Source of the DNA: Clostridium ljungdahlii
GTDB lineage: Bacteria > Bacillota > Clostridia > Clostridiales > Clostridiaceae
Assembly (NCBI RefSeq): GCF_001636845.1
Contig: NZ_LITT01000035.1
Coordinates: forward strand, 1-64,000
Direction of reading: 5' to 3'
DNA: 64,000 bases
Shown: piece after piece, positions 8,816 to 18,868 of the stretch
Layout of the letters: the number at the start of each line of letters is the position of its first letter
Position numbering within the stretch: position 1 is the stretch's first letter
Position numbers and translations under genes: made by a program
Notes under the pieces: model-generated
Database searches by the model: none
Told to the model about the DNA's origin: nothing
Seen by the model: only the letters and a program-made list of their open reading frames with translations

Positions 8816-8919
8816 TCATTTCGGATTATTAAGGTGTTAGTCCACCAAAATTATACCTATAATCAACTATTTTTATGTAAACCTGAATAAATACTACTTT
8901 CAACTTTATTTTATTATTG

Positions 8920-9050
8920 CCCTAAAAAGGTCAAGTACGTTGCTATAAACTCTTCATACTTAATAACATTATTATATAAAACCTCAATGGCATTATTAAA
9001 AATTTCCCTTGAGAGTGAATTTCCAATAACATACATAACTAGACTTATTT
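8920..9050 (-). pseudogene. Small coding remnant
   Basis: The reverse strand reads KKNEISLVMYVIGNSLSREI and continues to EEFIATYLTFLGQ with stop near 8920. The only in-frame ATG falls inside the conserved-looking part and has no ribosome site, so this is probably the tail of a small gene that lost its start. No family is recognised. The rest of 8816-9113 shows nothing. Confidence 0.25.
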
Positions 9051-9113
9051 CGTTCTTTTTACTTCAATTTTTAGATACATCTATCGCATAACTTCCTTAA
9101 ATATTATAACTAA

Positions 9114-10136
9114 TTAGCATTTATCTTTTATTATTCCAGCACGCTTCATTAAATTATTTCCCTCATAAAAGTACAATACTGCATAACCAGTATTACTTTC
9201 TTTGACTACATATCCTCTTTCCTCTAAAACAAATTTAAATTCTAAACTTTTACTAAAACATTTTGCTCCTGTTATATTTTCAACATCTTTTTTTATACTT
9301 CCATAACTATTTCTAAAATATTTCTCAATGTCTATCATATCTTCTAAAATATTATCAGCTTTCATTGTGTGTACTATATTTGTTCCAGCACTTGTTAACC
9401 CTCCACCTATAGGAATATATGTTTTTCCATTAATGTTATATAGTAAATAATCACCTTTTTTTCTTTTATCATTGATTTCTTTATCATTTAATTTAGGAAC
9501 AAAGGTTTTAGGTTGAAGATTATTTTCTAAAAGAAAGTGCCAGTTTCTATCCAAAGTTTCTACTAGCTCCATTCTTGAAAATACATTTTTCTCATTATGA
9601 TATAATATGTCTATAAAATATACTTCATTATTAGTTACTTTTACAAATAATAAATATTTTGACCTATTTCCATTTGTTTTACCATGCATTTGTTTTTCAT
9701 TTCCTGCATCTTTTTCATTTAAATGAATATGATAAATACCCCAGTCATCTAATAAATAATCTCTCGATTTATTGTATATTTTGTTATCTTTATTTGAAAA
9801 TAAATCAGCATAGTATATATTCGCACTTAAATGTCCATTCATATCTATTCCATTTTCAAAATTATTTTTAAATTTTAATAAAGCATTTATATATTTTTTA
9901 TCTAATTTATTATAATAAATTATTTTTTTAATATTATCAGAAATAAACACGTTTCTTTTTTTTATCGTTATTGTTCTATTTAACGCATTTAAATAATTTA
10001 TTAACAATTTATCCGTTGAATCTTGTTCATGAAATCTAATTTTTCCTTTTTTAAATGATTCAATTATTTGTTCTCTTAAATCTTTTTCAAAATTCATATT
10101 TAAATTTTTAATGAGAAAATATATGACAAATACCAA
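9114..10136 (-). CDS. Unknown 340-aa protein
   Basis: The family is not recognised. The N-terminal half is basic and helical. The middle holds a striking segment, LLDDWGIYHIHLNEKD, followed by NRSKYLLFVKV, YFIDILYHNE and LVETLDRNWHFLL. This has the look of a compact alpha/beta enzymatic or toxin-like domain with conserved Asp, His and Arg. No membrane segment is evident. The start is uncertain: the upstream codons lack a good ribosome site, and an ATG at 10095-10097 (MNFEKDLREQI) is an alternative. A separate short frame in the leader (MRIWYLSYIFSLKI) has a better site. It lies downstream of the channel-like gene but 236 bases away. Confidence 0.55.
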   Translation of the reverse strand: MVFVIYFLIKNLNMNFEKDLREQIIESFKKGKIRFHEQDSTDKLLINYLNALNRTITIKKRNVFISDNIKKIIYYNKLDKKYINALLKFKNNFENGIDMNGHLSANIYYADLFSNKDNKIYNKSRDYLLDDWGIYHIHLNEKDAGNEKQMHGKTNGNRSKYLLFVKVTNNEVYFIDILYHNEKNVFSRMELVETLDRNWHFLLENNLQPKTFVPKLNDKEINDKRKKGDYLLYNINGKTYIPIGGGLTSAGTNIVHTMKADNILEDMIDIEKYFRNSYGSIKKDVENITGAKCFSKSLEFKFVLEERGYVVKESNTGYAVLYFYEGNNLMKRAGIIKDKC

Positions 10137-10372
10137 ATTCTCATTAAAGTTCGCCTTCTTTTTAAACTATTTTATATACTTATAAAACCTGAACTTACTT
10201 GCTTGTCCTAAAATTTAATATAAAATACCTTTTATATTAAGTATCCCTTTTAACGCAATATATATTTAGATTATTCTAACATTTATTACTTCTTTTTATA
10301 ACAATAGTAGTTTTTATATTATCATTTATATTTAGAAGATAATATAAAGATTTATACCTTTGAATTAAGTAT

Positions 10373-11416
10373 TTATTTCTCTTCACTAATTTCATCTATA
10401 CCATAAATACACTTAGTAGTTAACTCAACTATTTCATTATTAAGGCCTATATCTATATCCTTCATCCTGTCATTAATAAGATATTCTCTTAACTTTATTA
10501 AAAACTGCTTAAATTGCAATAAATTAATCTCCTTACGAGTGCCTACAAATTTATGAAATTCAACTTCTAATTCTAAGTCAAGTTTGTTCATTAATACATA
10601 TCTCAAATATTGAACGAACTTATAATAATATTCTACATTCTTGTTTCTATAATCAACAAAGTCCCACTCTAATCTAAATTTTTCATACATTTCCTTTAAT
10701 TCATAATTCAACCTAACACCAAATATTGTAGTTATCTTACCATTTGAATTCATTAAATGTATATTATACATATCCTTGTTATCTCTCTTAGATTTTATTT
10801 TTGCTAAATATTTAGAAAATATTTCTAGAAAGTGAAACCCCTCAATTGAAATTTTTTCGAAAAAAAGTATATCATATCCTTTGAATATAAACATTCTCAA
10901 CATATCTTCTTTTTTACTCATTTCACTTAAATTTGACAAAATCATTGATATAATTATTCCTGTCAAAGCTACACCTAAAAAGCCCTCTATAATTGGAAAT
11001 ATCCTCACAATTCCGCTAACTGTTACATCACCATATCCAATAGTAAAAAAAGTCATACTACTAAAGTACAATAAATCTAGAAAGAATAGAGCAAAATTTC
11101 CATTATAGTCTGAAATATTAATACCTTTGATATGAAGAAAACTATTTACTATTTCTTTCTTTTCACAACTCGAAATATTCATACCATTAAACCCATTAGG
11201 ATATTTTTGTTTGAAATTTTGTAAGTCTATAACAAATACTAATATATAAATAATCGCAAAAACAGCTATTAATAAAATAGCTGTAATAAAATAGCTAAAC
11301 AAAGCCTTTCTGAAAATTTTAACTTTCTTAATAAAAACATACATTACTATTGGCATTATAGCAATTAACAAAATAATCAATATAGGAATTAGACTTAGAT
11401 AAGATGATTCATTCAT
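10373..11416 (-). CDS. Potassium-channel-like protein (two-pore-helix ion channel)
   Basis: This 347-aa membrane protein has segments at about 9-29, 39-63 and 139-160. The selectivity filter TIGYGD (125-130) is preceded by a pore helix (LLYFSSMTFF), the hallmark of K+ channels. Residues 170-347 form a cytoplasmic domain without a recognisable RCK/TrkA-N nucleotide-binding motif, so the gating signal is unknown. AGGGGG precedes the ATG. The SH3/repeat membrane protein gene lies 178 bases upstream on the same strand and could be co-transcribed. In accessory DNA such a channel could be an effector that depolarises the cell, but that is speculation. Confidence 0.8.
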   Translation of the reverse strand: MNESSYLSLIPILIILLIAIMPIVMYVFIKKVKIFRKALFSYFITAILLIAVFAIIYILVFVIDLQNFKQKYPNGFNGMNISSCEKKEIVNSFLHIKGINISDYNGNFALFFLDLLYFSSMTFFTIGYGDVTVSGIVRIFPIIEGFLGVALTGIIISMILSNLSEMSKKEDMLRMFIFKGYDILFFEKISIEGFHFLEIFSKYLAKIKSKRDNKDMYNIHLMNSNGKITTIFGVRLNYELKEMYEKFRLEWDFVDYRNKNVEYYYKFVQYLRYVLMNKLDLELEVEFHKFVGTRKEINLLQFKQFLIKLREYLINDRMKDIDIGLNNEIVELTTKCIYGIDEISEEK

Positions 11417-11594
11417 AGTATTACCCCCTAAAATCTAATAATATGTCTATATCAGCTTTAAGTACAAAAACCATTTCTTGTCACCTCCAAACTTTTCAAC
11501 TTTACTTTTTTTATTTCTCTTATCTGTTAAAAACTTTCCTTTCAAATAAAATGGCATCATTAAGGAAATAACTTATAAAAATTTTAGCTCATAT

Positions 11595-12905
11595 TTAATC
11601 AAATCTACTAATATAACGTGTATTTACCCAACCTTTTATATTTATTGTATTTTCATCATTAGTGTACTCAATTAAAGTCCAATTTTTATTCTTATTTATT
11701 ACGTTAACTACTTGTCCTATATGTAATTGATAAATAACTGGAGATTTTTCTGTATTATTTCTTCTAACATTTATCACATTAACAGAAACAAATCTATAAT
11801 CATTTAAAATTGCTTTCTTTATACTTTTGTCATTTAACTTTTTTTCTAATTCTTTCGTTACTTCTACTTTAATTTCTTTTTTATTAACATTTATATTTTT
11901 TAAGCTTGAACTATCAGTAAATTTTAGTGATATACTTTTTGCCTTTTCTTTTACTATATCACTACCATACGAGTATAGTGGTTGTATAATAAAAAAATTA
12001 AACATAAGGCAAAAAATTAAATATACAACAAAATGTTTCTTTTTAAATTTTTCAAATTTATCATACAAAGGAATATCTTCACTTGCTATTTCATCTATCT
12101 CATTACTAGTTTGCCCTATATCAATAGCTTCATCTAAATAGTTTACAGTTCCATCATTATTTATTTTGATAGAATCAAAATCTATTGACATTAATCCTTT
12201 TCGTAATTCTTTCGATGGAATACTTATCTTTGCTAACATATCACCTAACCCTTTTGTATTATTGAAAACATTACTTACTCCTACTGAAGAAATGCTAAAA
12301 TTCATCGACTTTCTCATAGCTTCACTCATTTGTCTTAGTGTTGAACTTATCCCTAGTGCACTATCCATTCCTACTCCCACGGCTCCACTTAACCCTGCTA
12401 TGTTCTTTAACGCATTATTTATATCTATTGAAGTATTCAACTCCATCGACTTTCTCATTGAATCACTTATTTGCCCTAGAGTTGGTGCTAATCCTCCCAT
12501 ATTGAATGACATACTCACTGCTGGAGAAATGCTTAACTCCATTGCCTTTCTCATTACATTACCCATTTGACCCAGGGGCGAGCTTATTCCTCCTATATTA
12601 CTTAATGCATTACTCATTCCTGCATAATCACTTAATCCTGCTATATTATTTAATGCCCTATTTACTACTGAAGTGTTTAACTCCATCGCTTTTTTTACCG
12701 CATCACTCATTTGCATCACTGTTGAAGTTGCACTTGCTATATTATTTAATGTATTATTCATTTGCATAGATTCACCTAATCCTATGGTATTCTTTAATAT
12801 ATTTATTGCATCTGTTTTCTTTCCCGCTATATTACTTTGTTTAATACACTTTTCTGAATCATCTATTTCATTTAAACTTATTCTATTTTCTCTTTTTTCC
12901 TCCAT
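11595..12905 (-). CDS. Repeat-rich membrane protein with C-terminal SH3-like domain
   Basis: Residues about 60-240 of this 436-aa protein contain at least four degenerate repeats. Each has a glycine/serine/asparagine segment followed by a helix such as MSDAVKKAMELNTS, MGNVMRKAMELSIS, ISDSMRKSMELNTS and MSEAMRKSMNFSIS. A single membrane span lies at about 291-310. The C-terminal 65 residues (SVNVINVRRNNTEKSPVIY, GQVVNVINKNKNWTLI, GWVNTRYISRF) match bacterial SH3b domains, which often bind peptidoglycan. Topology is probably N-in with SH3 outside. AGGAGTGG precedes the ATG. The role is unknown; the channel gene lies downstream. Confidence 0.7.
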   Translation of the reverse strand: MEEKRENRISLNEIDDSEKCIKQSNIAGKKTDAINILKNTIGLGESMQMNNTLNNIASATSTVMQMSDAVKKAMELNTSVVNRALNNIAGLSDYAGMSNALSNIGGISSPLGQMGNVMRKAMELSISPAVSMSFNMGGLAPTLGQISDSMRKSMELNTSIDINNALKNIAGLSGAVGVGMDSALGISSTLRQMSEAMRKSMNFSISSVGVSNVFNNTKGLGDMLAKISIPSKELRKGLMSIDFDSIKINNDGTVNYLDEAIDIGQTSNEIDEIASEDIPLYDKFEKFKKKHFVVYLIFCLMFNFFIIQPLYSYGSDIVKEKAKSISLKFTDSSSLKNINVNKKEIKVEVTKELEKKLNDKSIKKAILNDYRFVSVNVINVRRNNTEKSPVIYQLHIGQVVNVINKNKNWTLIEYTNDENTINIKGWVNTRYISRFD

Positions 12906-13202
12906 ATGTTTTCCACTCCTACATATATCTTTTTCTCAGTTGAGCATAGTCATATTTTTCATAGTCAAACATTTAAAGTATTATATTCCTATATTATCAT
13001 AAAACTATTTCTTATTCATCAATACTTAAAACTATATTCAGATAAAACTTCGATTTTATTATAGAATACATATCCAAATATTTTACTACAACAACAATCA
13101 ACGTTTGTCACTATACCTCAACATATTGATTATATTATTGATTTATATAACAATTATGTAATAAAATAGTGTTAGAGTTTTATTTACGGGGGGGGAATAA
13201 AA

Positions 13203-14780
13203 ATGGATAATGATTTTAGTTGCTTAGCTATAAATGATGAATATGCTACAAGAATAAAACATGAAGATAAGCATCCTATAAGAAATCAATTCGAAAGAGA
13301 TAGAGATAGAATACTGTATTCAAGAGCATTTAGAAGGCTTAGTGGAAAAACTCAAGTATTTTTAGCTTGGAAAGATGACCATGTAAGAACAAGATTAACA
13401 CATACACTAGAAGTTTCTCAAATATCAAGAACTATATCAAAAGCCCTTGGATTAAATGAGTACTTAACAGAAGCAATTGCTTTAGGTCATGATATAGGTC
13501 ACACACCATTTGGACACGTTGGTGAAAGAATGCTTAATAGAATAATGAATGGATGTTATGAAATAAGAGATTTTAATACTAATAATAAATTTTTAGATAA
13601 TTCCAGAGGCTTTAAGCATAACTGGCAGTCTGTTAGAGTAGCTACTGAATTAGAAAGTAACATTAACTTAACTGACTATACATTATGGGGAATGTTACAT
13701 CATAGCAACTTAAAAAACAAAAGTTGTGAAACATTATCTAAAAAGAATGAATGTCTTTTTAGGCATGAAATAAGCAAATTATGCAAAGTAAATTTAGCCG
13801 ATAAAGAATCCTTAAACTTTTATAAGAACATGAAAATGTCTTATATTAATGTATATGATTTTATAAAAGAAAAATGGAGCTTTGAAGGTGTTATTGTCAG
13901 CCTCTCAGATGAGATAGCTCAAAGACATCATGATATAGAAGATGCATTAGAATATGAAATAATAGATAAACATGAACTTTATAATAAATTAAATCAAATA
14001 CTTAATTTGAAAGAATATGAAGCAAAAATCAAAGAGGAATACTGCAATAATCCAGACCATGCCAATGAATTGTTAAATTCCATAGCTGAACATACTAAAA
14101 ATTTTGAAGATGTAAAAAATTATATAAATACAGATTCCGTAGACTTATGCAAATCAGCATTATCAAAATTTATAGTAAATTTATTAACTACTGATGTTAT
14201 ATATAGTACTGCAAACAGATTTTATGATTTAACTAAAAATTTTAATATTAAAAATCAAAAAGACTTTTTTGAGAATAGAGAAAAAATTAATACTTCTAAA
14301 GACATAGAGGAAGATTTTGTTAGCTATAGTGTTTTTTTAAAAGAAAAAGATAATGAATTACAAGATTTTTTACGAAATAGAATTTTAAATTCTTACAAAG
14401 CACAAACGATGGATGGTGTTGGTCAACATGTAATTAAGGAACTCTTTAAGGCATATATTTTAAATCCACAACAACTACCAGATAAGACCATAGTTAAATT
14501 ATTTAAAAATTTGTACAAAGAAGATGAACAAGAACTAAAAAAATATAAAGATGGAAGAACTAAAAATTATAATGTTGGAATTCTAAGAAACATTTTATCA
14601 AAATATCACTATAATGTTAAAAAGGATATCAATGATAGAATATATTATAAGAATATTGATTATGAATATTACAAAACTCAATTATTAAGAACAGTATGTG
14701 ACTATATAGCAGGCATGACAGATAAGTATACCATAGACCAACATAGAAAATTATATAATATTGAAACATCCTCAAATTGA
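13203..14780 (+). CDS. dgt: dGTPase-like HD-domain dNTP triphosphohydrolase
   Basis: This enzyme is expected to hydrolyse dGTP to deoxyguanosine and triphosphate. The family start is clear ([18 protein letters not shown], residues 36-53). The HD metal site is visible as H67, HD at 96-97 ([13 protein letters not shown]) and later acidic residues. A typical ending ([19 protein letters not shown]) completes 525 aa, the usual length. The ribosome site is inside a G8 run (ACGGGGGGGG). It lies in the accessory region, just upstream of an HNH gene. Bacterial dGTPases can starve phages of nucleotides, so a defence role is plausible but not shown. Confidence 0.88.
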   Translation: MDNDFSCLAINDEYATRIKHEDKHPIRNQFERDRDRILYSRAFRRLSGKTQVFLAWKDDHVRTRLTHTLEVSQISRTISKALGLNEYLTEAIALGHDIGHTPFGHVGERMLNRIMNGCYEIRDFNTNNKFLDNSRGFKHNWQSVRVATELESNINLTDYTLWGMLHHSNLKNKSCETLSKKNECLFRHEISKLCKVNLADKESLNFYKNMKMSYINVYDFIKEKWSFEGVIVSLSDEIAQRHHDIEDALEYEIIDKHELYNKLNQILNLKEYEAKIKEEYCNNPDHANELLNSIAEHTKNFEDVKNYINTDSVDLCKSALSKFIVNLLTTDVIYSTANRFYDLTKNFNIKNQKDFFENREKINTSKDIEEDFVSYSVFLKEKDNELQDFLRNRILNSYKAQTMDGVGQHVIKELFKAYILNPQQLPDKTIVKLFKNLYKEDEQELKKYKDGRTKNYNVGILRNILSKYHYNVKKDINDRIYYKNIDYEYYKTQLLRTVCDYIAGMTDKYTIDQHRKLYNIETSSN

Positions 14781-14883
14781 TGACCATATATAATATATCA
14801 TATGTTGTAGATAAAGGATGTCAAGTAATAACTTATTTTTAATAATACAAAAAACTAAATTTATTAAAGTAAGGAGAATGAAT

Positions 14884-16020
14884 ATGAAAAATTGTTATGT
14901 TTGTGGATGTGAATTAACAAAAGCAAATCAATCATTAGAACACATAATATTAAATTCTATTGGTGGAAAACTAAAATCTAAAAAACTATTATGTAAAACC
15001 TGTAACTCAAAATTTGGCGGTAATATTGACGATAAATTAGCAAAACAATTAAATGTATTTGCTAATTTACTTAATATAAAGCGAGAAAATGGTAACCCAC
15101 AATCTATAAAAGTACTAGATGAAGAAACAAATGAAGAATATATTATTGAGCCAGGAGGCAAACCTGCGAGGTCAAAGCCCCTTGTTAAGATTACTAATGA
15201 CGGGAATGAAGTTAAAATTAATGTCACTGCACGTAATATTATTGAATCAAAAAGAATTCTTAAACAACTAAATAAGAAATATAATCAAATTAATGTAGAT
15301 GATTGGCTAAAAAACGCGGAAGTTAAATCTAATCCTATTAGTAATATAACATTACATGCATGTTTTGGAGGAAAAGAAAGCTTTAGGTCTATTTGTAAAA
15401 CCGCTGTAGATTATTATTTGTGCACTGGAGGTATACAAAAATTTATAAACCATTTAATACCTTATATAGATGGGGAAATTGATTTAAATGTAGTTAATTT
15501 TTATTATTCTAAAAACAATACCCCAAAATTTAAAAAGATAACACATTCTATAATCGTTAAAGGCGATAAAAAAAATAAAATACTTTATTCTTACATAGAA
15601 TTTTTTAATGTATGTAAATTTATAGTTTTATTAAATGGGAACTACACTGGTAAGTCATTTATCCAAAAATATTGCTATGATGTTATAAAAACAAAAGAAA
15701 TAAAAGATAATAAAGAACTCGATTTAGGATTAGATGAAATTACCAGTTCCCTAAATAATAACGATTTACCTTATCATCGAATAGAAGAAGAGTTTGGGAA
15801 ATTTCTTGAGTTTTGGACAGAAAAAACTACTAAGGAAAAAACAGATGAGATAGTTATCAATGCGGTTGAAGAAATGCAAACCAAATTTGCTAATGAAAAA
15901 TTTATAACAGAAGAAATGATATCTTTCTTGTCAGATAAAGTAGCCCGTGAATTTGTGAAATTAGTGTGTAAAAGAAATGAACATCAAAGTAGCTTCACAG
16001 ATAAAAAACCCTCTCCATAA
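14884..16020 (+). CDS. HNH endonuclease-like protein
   Basis: This protein of 378 aa has an N-terminal zinc-bound HNH fold: C4 and C7 (CYVCG), EH at 19-20, N24, then C37 and C40 (CKTCNSKFG). The remainder (about 90-378) is unrecognised. The ATG at 14884 is preferred because AAGGAG ends seven bases before it; an in-frame ATG two codons earlier is almost on top of that site, and a longer reading from 14818 lacks one. It follows the dGTPase by 103 bases on the same strand, so a nucleotide-depleting enzyme and a nuclease may act together. Confidence 0.75.
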   Translation: MKNCYVCGCELTKANQSLEHIILNSIGGKLKSKKLLCKTCNSKFGGNIDDKLAKQLNVFANLLNIKRENGNPQSIKVLDEETNEEYIIEPGGKPARSKPLVKITNDGNEVKINVTARNIIESKRILKQLNKKYNQINVDDWLKNAEVKSNPISNITLHACFGGKESFRSICKTAVDYYLCTGGIQKFINHLIPYIDGEIDLNVVNFYYSKNNTPKFKKITHSIIVKGDKKNKILYSYIEFFNVCKFIVLLNGNYTGKSFIQKYCYDVIKTKEIKDNKELDLGLDEITSSLNNNDLPYHRIEEEFGKFLEFWTEKTTKEKTDEIVINAVEEMQTKFANEKFITEEMISFLSDKVAREFVKLVCKRNEHQSSFTDKKPSP

Positions 16021-16639
16021 AGTTCATATTTATCTTTATTCTCATGCGTCATTTGTAAAAAGGCTGAAAAACTTCTTAATTTATTTACAGTTTTGCTAAA
16101 ATTGAAAAACTTCCTCATATTAATATTACCTTTATAAAATACCTTATCCACATTCTATATTTCTTATAACTTTTACACCATCAATTTATTATATAATTTC
16201 TATACTTTTACAAAGGTTACAATTACCTCTACATCATGATAAAATGTCTACTCTAAAAACAAATAAGTCAGGTAGCAACTGACTTATCTGTTCTCATGAA
16301 ACACTTAAAATTTTTATTTTTCTATGTATTCTAATATTATTTACCTTATAAGAAATTTTATACATTAGTTGCCATTAAAACTTATATATTATAAAATCTA
16401 TACATTTTCAAAATAATGGCATCCATTTGGACAATTATAAATCCATATTAACTGTTCTAACTCCTATTCACCCAATCCCCTATCATTTATTAGTTTCTTA
16501 TTTTCAATCTCAATATTTTTCTATATGCTAAGAAATTAAGTGGGTGTAGTTCAAACAGTGTGATATCATTTTGGAGAATAGCCTTATTATAAAATGGAAA
16601 ATACCCCCTGTTCTCATACTTTACACAAATAAAAAAATC
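16021..16639. other. Intergenic between convergent genes, one hairpin
   Basis: No gene was found in these 619 bases. A hairpin with nine-base arms (ATAAGTCAG/CTGACTTAT, about 16263-16287) could end transcription of the HNH gene, although no clear T run follows. The rest is AT-rich without readable coding debris. Confidence 0.35.
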
Positions 16640-17311
16640 TTATTCATTATTTCCTACTTCAATTACCTTAATATATTTTTTTAATGTGTTTCTACTAATG
16701 TTATGCTTATTCATTAAATCAATTTGCTTTATACTTCTATTGCTTAAGAACTCTTTTATATCTGCTTTTAGTTCCTCTGTCATTTTATCTAGTGTATTAA
16801 ATTTTCTACCACTTTTTTTATTACTAGCTTCAATACCTTGCTTGATTCTTTTAACTATTATTTCTCTTTCCTTTTGTACTCTATCAAGTTCTACAATTAG
16901 TAGCAGCTTTATAGTGCTTTCTAACGCAGTTTTAGCAACCAAGTCCTGTTCCGTTGCTACTTTGCATAAATTTTTTATATAATCTGTACTTACTGTTGGA
17001 TTATCTATAAATACTAAATTAATACCCTCATTCATCAATTCCATATACTTCTCATAACCTTCATTCGCCTGTCTCGTGAAACGTGATATTTCCTTGAATA
17101 CTATCGTATCACCTTTTTGTAACAATCTTTCTAATTTTTGCCATTGTGGTCTTTTAAATGTACTTCCAGTTATATCATCCTTGAATTGTAGTAAATATTC
17201 TATATTGTTACTATCTGCATATACTTTTAAACTCTTCTCTTGTCTATTAAAGCTCTGTTTATCTGTACTCTCTTTCGTGCTTATTCTTAGATAACTATAT
17301 ACATTACTCAT
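16640..17311 (-). CDS. Serine recombinase / resolvase
   Basis: This 223-aa protein is a small serine resolvase or invertase. The catalytic start is YSYLRISTKES with Ser11 as the nucleophile; the core also has TGSTFKRPQWQKL and FKEISRFTRQANEG. The C-terminus has a helix-turn-helix (RSIKQIDLMNKHNISRNTL, about 185-210) for DNA binding. AGAGGT precedes the ATG. Such enzymes resolve cointegrates or invert DNA. No crossover site was identified nearby, and it may be left from a transposon. Confidence 0.85.
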   Translation of the reverse strand: MSNVYSYLRISTKESTDKQSFNRQEKSLKVYADSNNIEYLLQFKDDITGSTFKRPQWQKLERLLQKGDTIVFKEISRFTRQANEGYEKYMELMNEGINLVFIDNPTVSTDYIKNLCKVATEQDLVAKTALESTIKLLLIVELDRVQKEREIIVKRIKQGIEASNKKSGRKFNTLDKMTEELKADIKEFLSNRSIKQIDLMNKHNISRNTLKKYIKVIEVGNNE

Positions 17312-17496
17312 AACATCTTACCTCTTAAATATCAATTAATCTATACTTTAATTGATACTTGTATTATATAATCATTTAATGTATTCGTCAATATATTTTG
17401 ACACTTTTATTGCAAACATTTTAGTGTATAGTTTATATGACATTTTCTGTATTAATAAAAGTATACTCTAAGTAATCACTAGTAAGTGGCAATATT

Positions 17497-17522
17497 AAAA
17501 AGAGCATCTCAGCTCTTTTCTT
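17497..17522 (-). terminator. Terminator of RelA/SpoT-domain gene
   Basis: On the minus strand, AAAGAGC and GCTCTTT form a stem with a six-base loop, followed by a T run. It starts just after the stop codon of the RelA/SpoT-domain gene. A near copy occurs at 18710-18735. Confidence 0.65.
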
Positions 17523-17526
17523 AACC

Positions 17527-18591
17527 TCAATTTTCGGATTCTAATATTTTTTTTGTTTCATTCAATACTGATTTAAAATCTTTTCCTAATCTAAACTTCT
17601 TTATAAAACAATCTAAAAGTTCCTCATCATTTTTTGATAGTACAATAATATATACAAGATAAAATAGTGATACTGTATTATACTGTCTTCCTGTTTGAGG
17701 ATATACCTTTGAAAATTCTTTTATGTATTTTACAATTATTTCTTTATATTTCTCTAGATATTCATTTATTTCTTCAATTGTTTTTAATCCTAAGAATATA
17801 AATCGCTTCGTTATCATATTAATTCCAATATCACCTTTATAACTATCTTCTATCAATTCTCCAAACTCTTTAACAATTTTTAAATTAATCTCCTTAATAG
17901 TATCATTTTCAATGCAAAATTTATATAAACTTTCATCAGAAATCTCTATATTATATTCTTTGTTCCCAATCTTATCGTCTATTTTCTTACTTTCTTTTTC
18001 TTTTTCTAGACTTAACATTTGAAATTCATCATCTGCAATTTCTAATAGCGCTGATAAGCGATATATTCGTCGTTGTATATCTTCTGAAACTTTTTCATAT
18101 CCTTTATATCCAATATCATGTTCATAATCAGGCCAAGCATGTTGCAAAATTGTTCTAACTTGTATTTCAAATTTTAAGTTTTTCAATAACTCATATTCAG
18201 GTAAGTTTTCTCGTTGCTTATCTAATTGACATATAATATGTAAAGACTTGTATCTAAATTCCTCAATATTTTTTTTCCTTTTATCTATGGTGTTTTTTTC
18301 ATCAATTTTAAACTCTTTCTTAATAATTTCTGCAATTTTATCAACATAAGAATTTATAGGAACAATTATTCTCATACCAATAATATCTGTAATATCAAAA
18401 ATACTTTCGTACTTACTTTTGTCAGCTATCTTTTTCAATAAAGATTTTTTAGTTTTTACTCTTGCTTCAATTTTAAAATATGTCTTTCTATCCAATATAT
18501 TTAATAATAAAGATTGAATAATATTTTTTCCATGCTCTAATTTGTCTGAATTTTTATCATACCACTTTCCAGCATCTACTTCGCCTAACAT
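17527..18591 (-). CDS. RelA/SpoT-domain nucleotidyltransferase
   Basis: This 354-aa protein has a RelA/SpoT synthetase domain at about 40-190. Visible pieces are FKIEARVKTKKSLLKKI, IFDITDIIGMRIIVPINSY, YKSLHIICQL and FEIQVRTILQHAWPDYEHDI. No HD hydrolase, TGS or ACT domain is present. It is therefore a small synthetase that could make (p)ppGpp, or a toxSAS-type enzyme modifying other molecules. The C-terminal half (190-354) is helical and unrecognised. No adjacent antitoxin gene is evident. GGGGGA precedes the ATG. Being single in an accessory region, defence or toxin activity is possible but unproven. Confidence 0.8.
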   Translation of the reverse strand: MLGEVDAGKWYDKNSDKLEHGKNIIQSLLLNILDRKTYFKIEARVKTKKSLLKKIADKSKYESIFDITDIIGMRIIVPINSYVDKIAEIIKKEFKIDEKNTIDKRKKNIEEFRYKSLHIICQLDKQRENLPEYELLKNLKFEIQVRTILQHAWPDYEHDIGYKGYEKVSEDIQRRIYRLSALLEIADDEFQMLSLEKEKESKKIDDKIGNKEYNIEISDESLYKFCIENDTIKEINLKIVKEFGELIEDSYKGDIGINMITKRFIFLGLKTIEEINEYLEKYKEIIVKYIKEFSKVYPQTGRQYNTVSLFYLVYIIVLSKNDEELLDCFIKKFRLGKDFKSVLNETKKILESEN

Positions 18592-18709
18592 ATTTTTTCC
18601 CCCTAATGCAATATATATTACAATAATTATATCCTAGCCTTTCTATTGTATTCCATAATCATTCATAATTTAAATAATTTTGTAACATTTAAGTGAACGT
18701 ATGTAAATT

Positions 18710-18752
18710 AAAAAGAGCATTTCTGTTCTTTTCTTCACCTCAATTTTCGAAT
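18710..18752. repeat. Near copy of the RelA/SpoT gene tail and terminator
   Basis: Bases 18710-18752 match 17497-17540 at about 9 of 10 positions. They include the hairpin and a reverse-strand end that reads FEN then stop, like SEN then stop of the RelA/SpoT gene. The copy sits upstream of that gene. It is most simply the 3' end of a former tandem paralogue, now lost, or a duplicated terminator. Confidence 0.5.
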
Positions 18753-18868
18753 GTAAGTTTTGGCACCGACCTACATATTGGCACTATGCTGTTACTTGTA
18801 ATTTAAATTGCAATGCTGTAAAATTTTTATAAACAAACTTATTATGTTAAGTTTCTGGAGGTATTGAA

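Noticed and set aside
12166-13002. Several overlapping plus-strand open frames
   Set aside because: They are antisense to the repeat/SH3 membrane protein; the repetitive DNA keeps alternative frames open.
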